From Alphaproteobacteria bacterium (GTDB taxonomy: Bacteria > Pseudomonadota > Alphaproteobacteria > Rhizobiales > Xanthobacteraceae), in contig VAZH01000146.1 in NCBI GenBank assembly GCA_005884465.1, positions 1-10,788 of the forward strand: a stretch of DNA of 10,788 nucleotides, given 5' to 3'. Numbering within the stretch: the first letter of the stretch is position 1; the number at the start of each line of letters is the position of its first letter. The notes under the pieces were generated by a model. The model had not been told where the DNA came from and made no database searches. It worked only from the letters and a program-made list of their open reading frames with translations. This document shows, piece after piece, positions 7,281 to 10,788 of the stretch. Made by a program: the position numbers and the translations under genes.

Positions 7281-7411
7281 GTTATCTCCGTGACTTTCGC
7301 AAGGCCGGAACGCTAGCATGGCCTCATATAGGCATGAAATATGGCGTTAACGCTTCAGGCAATGCAATATTCCGGGCCCAGTCAAGCCCGTCAGCGTGTT
7401 ACATTAAGCGC

Positions 7412-8149
7412 ATGACCATCGATGTCATCGATCTCCGCGATTTCTATTCGCAGCGCCTCGGCATCGTGGCGCGGCGGCTGATCAATCGCGGCATTCATGC
7501 GCGCTGGCCGAACGCGCAGGGCCAGCGGGTGCTCGGCCTCGGCTATCCCACTCCCTATCTCGGCCTGTTTCGCGAGGACTCGGAGCGCTGCATCGCCTTC
7601 ATGCCGGCGGCGCAGGGCGTGCTGAAATGGCCGACCGCGCGGCCGACGCTGGCAACACTGGTCGATGAATTTTCGCTGCCGCTGCCGGATGCCGCTGTCG
7701 ATCGCATCCTGCTGGTTCATGCGCTGGAAATGTCCGACGATCCCGAAGGGCTGTTGCGCGAGGTGTGGCGGGTGCTCGCTCCGTCCGGCCGCGTGATGGC
7801 GGTCATTCCCAACCGGCGCGGGGTGTGGACCCGCACCGACACCACGCCGTTCGGTCATGGCCGGCCGTATTCGCGCTCGCAGATCACGCATTTGCTGAGG
7901 CAGACCTGGTTCACGCCGACGGCGTGGGGCGAGGCGCTGTTCATGCCGCCGGTCGCGGGCGGCTGGTTCCTGAGATCGGCGATCGCGTGGGAACGTGTCG
8001 GCGCGGCCCTGTCGCTGCCTTTCGCCGGCGTCCATATCGTGGAAGCCACCAAGCAGGTCTATCGCGCCATCCCGGCGCACCGCGAACGCAGCCGGCTGAT
8101 TCCGGCGCTGGAGCCGGCGCTGGTGCCGTCGTCAACGGCAACGGGCTGA
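7412..8149 (+). CDS. Class I SAM methyltransferase-like protein
   Basis: A 245-residue protein with a Methyltransf_11-type fold. The best preserved part is the centre: FSLPLPDAAVDRILLVHALE at 87-106 (motif II / post-II region), then EGLLREVWRVLAPSGRVMAV at 112-131. The usual SAM loop is changed: motif I reads VLGLGYPTPYLG at 40-51 instead of a G-x-G-x-G loop, and no acidic residue is evident at the end of the next strand. It may use a non-standard ligand or have lost activity. ATG 7412 has no strong Shine-Dalgarno; a longer frame from 7334 adds residues without family character. It is divergent from gloB across 131 bases, a pairing I recall from related genomes. Substrate unknown. Confidence 0.85.
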   Translation: MTIDVIDLRDFYSQRLGIVARRLINRGIHARWPNAQGQRVLGLGYPTPYLGLFREDSERCIAFMPAAQGVLKWPTARPTLATLVDEFSLPLPDAAVDRILLVHALEMSDDPEGLLREVWRVLAPSGRVMAVIPNRRGVWTRTDTTPFGHGRPYSRSQITHLLRQTWFTPTAWGEALFMPPVAGGWFLRSAIAWERVGAALSLPFAGVHIVEATKQVYRAIPAHRERSRLIPALEPALVPSSTATG

Positions 8150-8157
8150 TGGATCAT

Positions 8158-8263
8158 GTCGTCCCTGCGAAGGCAGGGACTGTTTTTAATTGTAGCGGAA
8201 GCCGTCGACCACCGTGCCTAAACGCGGAGCCGCAGCGTGGGTCCCCGCTTTCGCGGGGACGAC
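8158..8263. repeat. Palindromic repeat, GTCGTCCC family, copy A
   Basis: The end arms at 8158-8180 and 8241-8263 form a 23-bp inverted repeat with three mismatches (arm core CCTGCGAAGGCAGG / CCCGCTTTCGCGGG). Each arm is itself a small hairpin. It fills the space between the convergent 3' ends of the methyltransferase-like gene and the DUF4167 gene and could act as a terminator for both. A second copy lies at 10482-10597. I recognise the family from Bradyrhizobium intergenic regions. Confidence 0.8.
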
Positions 8264-8281
8264 TTGCGTAGAGAGTGTTAC

Positions 8282-9022
8282 TTACTCATTCCCCGGATTG
8301 AAATCGTCGCCCGGGGTGGCCGGCGCGGCCACGCCTTCGGGACGCGGGCCATGGGGGCGGCGCCGCCGCCGCGGAAAACGCTCGCCGCCACGGCCCTCGA
8401 ACTCCCCTGGGCCGCCATTGATCTGCGGCTGCGGCCCGGTGATGAAGGACGGCAGGCGATCGACGCTGACATTATCCGGGATGACCGGCTGTGGCTGCGG
8501 TTGAAACTGCGGCTGCGGACGATGCTCGCGATGGCCGGAGTGCTCGCGGGGCTGATGCTGCTCGCGCGGCTGGTAGGGCTGCCCCTCGCGCTGGTGGTCG
8601 CGCTGATTGTTGTCGCGCGGCACGAACGGCTGCTGCTGCACCGGCACGAAGCCGGGCTCCTGGCCGAAATGCGAAAAATTTTCGCTCTCGTCGTCGCCGT
8701 CCTCCGAGGCCATTTCATTCTCGGTTCGCGGCTGCGGCTGGTTCTGACGGAACTGTTCCTGGGCGGCGGCGATCAGGCGGAAATAATGTTCGGCATGCTG
8801 GTAGTAATTCTCGGCGGCTACCGGATCGCCGGAAGAGCGCGCGTCGCGCGCCAGCTGCACGTATTTTTCGGCGACGTGGGATGCGGTGCCGCGGATCTTG
8901 ATGTCGGGTCCGTTGGACTCGAACACCCGGGTCATCGGGTTCTGGCCGCGCCGGTTGCCGTCATTCCGATTGTTGTTATTCCGGTTACGCATCCGCTTGT
9001 TGTTGTTCTGACCGTTTCTCAT
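8282..9022 (-). CDS. DUF4167 domain protein
   Basis: A 246-residue protein of a family found in Alphaproteobacteria; its function is not established as far as I know. The N-terminus is Asn/Arg low complexity (MRNGQNNNKRMRNRNNNNRN). The conserved DUF4167 region is at about 26-95, with TRVFESNGPDIKIRGTA at 31-47 and AEKYVQLARDARSSGDPVAA at 51-70, then the helical ENYYQHAEHYFRLIAAAQEQ. The remainder is disordered, Gln/Pro/Arg-rich, with FPRRRRRP at 216-223. The basic ends suggest nucleic-acid binding, which is inference. AAGG lies 8 nt before ATG 9022. It lies downstream of prfA and prmC on the same strand, an order I recall as conserved in rhizobia, but 536 bases separate it from prmC, so it may have its own promoter. 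Confidence 0.92.
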   Translation of the reverse strand: MRNGQNNNKRMRNRNNNNRNDGNRRGQNPMTRVFESNGPDIKIRGTASHVAEKYVQLARDARSSGDPVAAENYYQHAEHYFRLIAAAQEQFRQNQPQPRTENEMASEDGDDESENFSHFGQEPGFVPVQQQPFVPRDNNQRDHQREGQPYQPREQHQPREHSGHREHRPQPQFQPQPQPVIPDNVSVDRLPSFITGPQPQINGGPGEFEGRGGERFPRRRRRPHGPRPEGVAAPATPGDDFNPGNE

Positions 9023-9027
9023 GTCTT

Positions 9028-9110
9028 GCCTTTATTCCAGCCCTGAAGTTACCAGCGTTGAGTTACTGGCCGTGAAGTTAATAGCCTTGAAGTTACCAGC
9101 CTTGAATTGC
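9028..9110 (-). repeat. 15-bp degenerate tandem array in the DUF4167 leader
   Basis: Consecutive units with plus-strand consensus GCCTTGAAGTTACCA begin at 9040, 9055, 9069, 9084 and 9099 (the second is one base short and the last partial). A shortened copy, GCCTTTATTCCA, lies at 9028-9039. On the transcribed (minus) strand each unit reads TGGTAACTTCAAGGC, and the last, decayed unit supplies the AAAGG of the DUF4167 ribosome binding site. Confidence 0.75.
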
Positions 9111-9176
9111 CGTCATCGTTGCCTGGTCCGATCCGGCATGCGCCTCACGCGCGACCTGATCGCAGTGCAGTTCGAT

Positions 9177-9206
9177 TCCACACAGATTTTGTCCACACAG
9201 ATTTTG
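9177..9206. repeat. Perfect tandem duplication of a 15-mer
   Basis: TCCACACAGATTTTG occurs twice in direct succession (9177-9191 and 9192-9206) without a mismatch. It has the same period as the degenerate array at 9028-9110 but a different sequence. Its perfection suggests recent slippage or a maintained double binding site. Confidence 0.85.
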
Positions 9207-9444
9207 CCGTATCGTCGCCGTCAACAAAGACGCGTTCCCCACCAGCCCAGCGGACGCCGCTGGCTGCATCAAGTCATTCCGCCTGCCAAAACAAGCACAG
9301 GTTTTTACCGTGGCTTTTCAAGCGCAATATCAGGCTTTCGTTCGCTTTGCGGTCAAAGCAGCGCAGCTATCTAAAGCCATCGCGCTCAATCAGGACCTGC
9401 GTTTTGGAACCTTTCACTCGGGGCGGGCTCTCGCTTTGAGAACC

Positions 9445-9476
9445 CTGGCCTCCACCCGTAGCATCTACGGGGCCAG
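9445..9476. other. Strong stem-loop in the DUF4167-prmC gap
   Basis: An inner stem CCGTAG / CTACGG (9456-9461, 9465-9470) with a CAT loop, and an outer stem CTGGCC / GGCCAG (9445-9450, 9471-9476) with a 5-base bulge on one side. On the plus strand a T7 run follows only about 60 bases later, so it is not a standard terminator. It could be part of an unannotated RNA or a protein-binding dyad. Confidence 0.35.
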
Positions 9477-9558
9477 CAACCCTGGACCGATGTTGTAACC
9501 GGAACGTAGTCGCTCCCGGCGAATATTCCAAGTGGTTTTTTTGCATTCCAGTTGGGCT

Positions 9559-10479
9559 TTATGAGGGCAATTTTCGCCCCGCCAGGGCCCGCCGGATGCC
9601 AGCCAGATCGGCTTTGGGCGGTCTCTGGAGCGTTAACCCTGCCGCTATCATTAATCCCTCGACTTCCTCGCTTTGGCCATGCCCCACTTCCACAACAAGC
9701 GCGCCGCCGCGTGCAAGCAGCCGCGCCGCCTGCGGAACGAGCGCCCGATAGGCGTCAAATCCGTCCGTGCCGCCGTCCAGCGCGCGCCGCGGATCGTGAT
9801 CGCGCACCTCTATGGCGAGATCGGCGATTTCCGCCGACCGAATATAGGGCGGGTTCGACACAATCAGATCGAACGGACCCGACAGCGCCGCCGCATAGTC
9901 GCAGGCGACGAACATGGCGCGCGGCGCAAGCCCCAAGCGAGCGGCATTGGCACTTGCGGTTCGCAATGCAGCCACGCTGATGTCGGTGCCGAATCCGCAA
10001 GCCTCAGGCAGCTCAGACAATAGCGCCAACAGGATCGCGCCCGAGCCGGTGCCGATATCGGCGATGCGCAACCGGCGACCTCGATCTGGCGCGGCACGCA
10101 GCATCTGCAATGCCAGTTCCACCACCGTTTCGGTGTCGGGCCTCGGCACCAGTGTCGCAGCCGAGAGCTTTAGTGGCAGTCCCCAGAATTCCTTGAGCCC
10201 GAGAATGCGGGCGATCGGCTCGCCGGAAAGCCGCCGGCGGGCAAAATCCTCCAGACGAATCGACTCCTCCGATGTGAGCGGCCGGCTCGCCGCCGCGATC
10301 ACGCCGGTCAGATCGAGATCCAGCGCCGCGCCGATCAGCATCCGCGCGTCGAGTTCGGCCGAATCGATCCGTCCGGATTTGAATCGCGCCGTGAGCATGC
10401 GTCGCGCAGCCTCGACGGCTTGTCCGGCGAAGATCACGCGCCGTCCCCGTGACCGCCGAGGCGCTCCAACAGCTTCCAT
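9559..10479 (-). CDS. prmC: Peptide chain release factor N5-glutamine methyltransferase
   Basis: A 306-residue cytosolic enzyme (HemK/PrmC) that methylates the glutamine of the GGQ motif in RF1 and RF2, improving translation termination. The N-terminal helical domain covers about 15-105, with ELDARMLIGAAL at 42-53 and GEPIARILGLKEFWGL at 86-101, then LVPRPDTETVVELAL at 110-124. The SAM motif I DIGTGSGAI is at 141-149 and the catalytic NPPY at 209-212 (SNPPYIRSAE). Length is slightly above the family average because of a basic N-terminal extension. The start is ATG 10479, with AGGA 5 nt upstream; the frame stays open to 10596 but there encodes only the intergenic repeat. It lies directly downstream of prfA, whose product is its substrate; the 133-base gap is filled by the repeat. 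Confidence 0.95.
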   Translation of the reverse strand: MEAVGAPRRSRGRRVIFAGQAVEAARRMLTARFKSGRIDSAELDARMLIGAALDLDLTGVIAAASRPLTSEESIRLEDFARRRLSGEPIARILGLKEFWGLPLKLSAATLVPRPDTETVVELALQMLRAAPDRGRRLRIADIGTGSGAILLALLSELPEACGFGTDISVAALRTASANAARLGLAPRAMFVACDYAAALSGPFDLIVSNPPYIRSAEIADLAIEVRDHDPRRALDGGTDGFDAYRALVPQAARLLARGGALVVEVGHGQSEEVEGLMIAAGLTLQRPPKADLAGIRRALAGRKLPS

Positions 10480-10481
10480 TT

Positions 10482-10597
10482 CGTTCCTGCGAAAGCAGGG
10501 ACCCATACGCCGTGACCTATCGATTCGGGCGGCGCAGGTTGACGCTTTCCGCAACAACGAACGCCTGTGGTTATGGGTCCCCGCTTTCGCGGGCACG
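10482..10597. repeat. Palindromic repeat, GTCGTCCC family, copy B
   Basis: The arms at 10482-10507 and 10572-10597 form a 26-bp inverted repeat with three mismatches. The arm core CCTGCGAAAGCAGG / CCCGCTTTCGCGGG matches the copy at 8158-8263. It fills the space between prfA and prmC. The arm next to prmC ends two bases before the ATG and contains that gene's AGGA. Confidence 0.82.
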
Positions 10598-10612
10598 ACA
10601 ATCGGGTGTCGC

Positions 10613-10788
10613 TCACGCCGCGGCGCCCTGGGCGGCGAGCTGCGCCGCCTGGTGCTCGGTCGTCAATGCATCGACCAGTTCGCCAACGGCTTCGCCCGCC
10701 ATCACCTGCGGAAGCTTGTAGAGGGTGAGGTTGATGCGATGATCGGTGACGCGGCCTTGCGGAAAATTATAGGTGCGGATGCGCTCCG
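10613..10788 (-). CDS. prfA: Peptide chain release factor 1, C-terminal part
   Basis: The last 57 codons of a gene that continues beyond the window edge. Release factor 1 reads UAA and UAG stop codons and triggers peptide release. The visible part begins [20 protein letters not shown], the conserved RF1 segment after the GGQ domain, continues [12 protein letters not shown], and ends in an Ala/Gln-rich tail ([11 protein letters not shown]). The GGQ and PAT motifs lie outside the window. RF2 is less likely because the next gene is prmC, which usually pairs with prfA, and because of the INLTLYKL sequence. Confidence 0.93.
   Translation of the reverse strand, partial: ERIRTYNFPQGRVTDHRINLTLYKLPQVMAGEAVGELVDALTTEHQAAQLAAQGAAA

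Larger units (their letters stand above)
9111..9558. other. Gene-poor gap between DUF4167 and prmC
   Basis: This stretch holds a perfect tandem duplication at 9177-9206, a hairpin at 9445-9476 and a T7 run at 9536-9542. It also holds a 62-codon open frame with GTG start (9310-9498, CACAGG at 9296-9301) whose product has no motif I recognise. Third codon positions in that frame are much less GC-biased than in the neighbouring genes, so I do not call it a gene. The stretch is visibly less GC-rich than its surroundings. A DUF4167 promoter would be expected here on the minus strand; I could not identify one. Confidence 0.45.

Noticed and set aside
8237..9046. 269-codon plus-strand frame over the DUF4167 gene
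   Set aside because: Apparent hydrophobic protein, but it is antisense to a recognised family and begins inside the intergenic repeat.
9021..9374. 117-codon plus-strand frame starting at the DUF4167 start region
   Set aside because: It reads through both tandem repeats, has no Shine-Dalgarno and no family character.
9445..9542. Rho-independent terminator
   Set aside because: The stem-loop and the T7 run are about 60 bases apart, and the sequence just before the T-run forms only a weak stem.
10480..10596. 39-residue N-terminal extension of PrmC
   Set aside because: It translates the palindromic repeat only; such repeat-derived peptides are a common annotation error, and ATG 10479 has its own ribosome binding site.

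Overview
The window looks like chromosomal DNA from an alphaproteobacterium of the Bradyrhizobium / Rhodopseudomonas / Nitrobacter group. It is GC-rich with strongly GC-biased third codon positions. It carries a divergent phaR / phaAB polyhydroxybutyrate locus, the order prfA-prmC-DUF4167 on one strand, and several intergenic palindromic repeats of kinds I remember as typical of Bradyrhizobium. The assignment rests on recognition of protein families and gene order; no search was run.

Layout. (1) 106-291: rpmF (ribosomal protein L32), followed by a small four-helix membrane protein with a Pro/Ala-rich tail (452-1078). (2) 1079-1792: about 700 bases with no gene I can support. (3) 1793-4965: PHB locus. 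phaR (minus strand, regulator) diverges from phaA (thiolase) and phaB (reductase), which convert two acetyl-CoA to (R)-3-hydroxybutyryl-CoA for a PHB synthase encoded elsewhere. Two palindromic elements lie between phaA and phaB. (4) 5081-5950: a YddG-like DMT-family exporter, flanked on both sides by copies of one palindromic repeat family. (5) 6079-8149: glyoxalase II (gloB) with an overlapping Cupin_5 gene on the minus strand, divergent from a methyltransferase-fold protein on the plus strand. (6) 8150-10788: a repeat at a convergent junction, a DUF4167 protein, a 536-base gap with short tandem repeats, prmC, another copy of the junction repeat, and the 3' end of prfA. PrmC methylates the GGQ glutamine of the release factor whose gene lies just upstream.

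Every confident gene is housekeeping or a known family, and I found no new defence, mobile or biosynthetic system. The most interesting material lies between the genes. Repeat elements end right at two start codons, and at prmC the repeat arm supplies the ribosome binding site. The DUF4167 leader is a degenerate 15-bp tandem array whose last unit seems to be the ribosome binding site. ATGC/GCAT dyads sit in the phaR-phaA control region. The methyltransferase-like protein has a degenerate SAM pocket.
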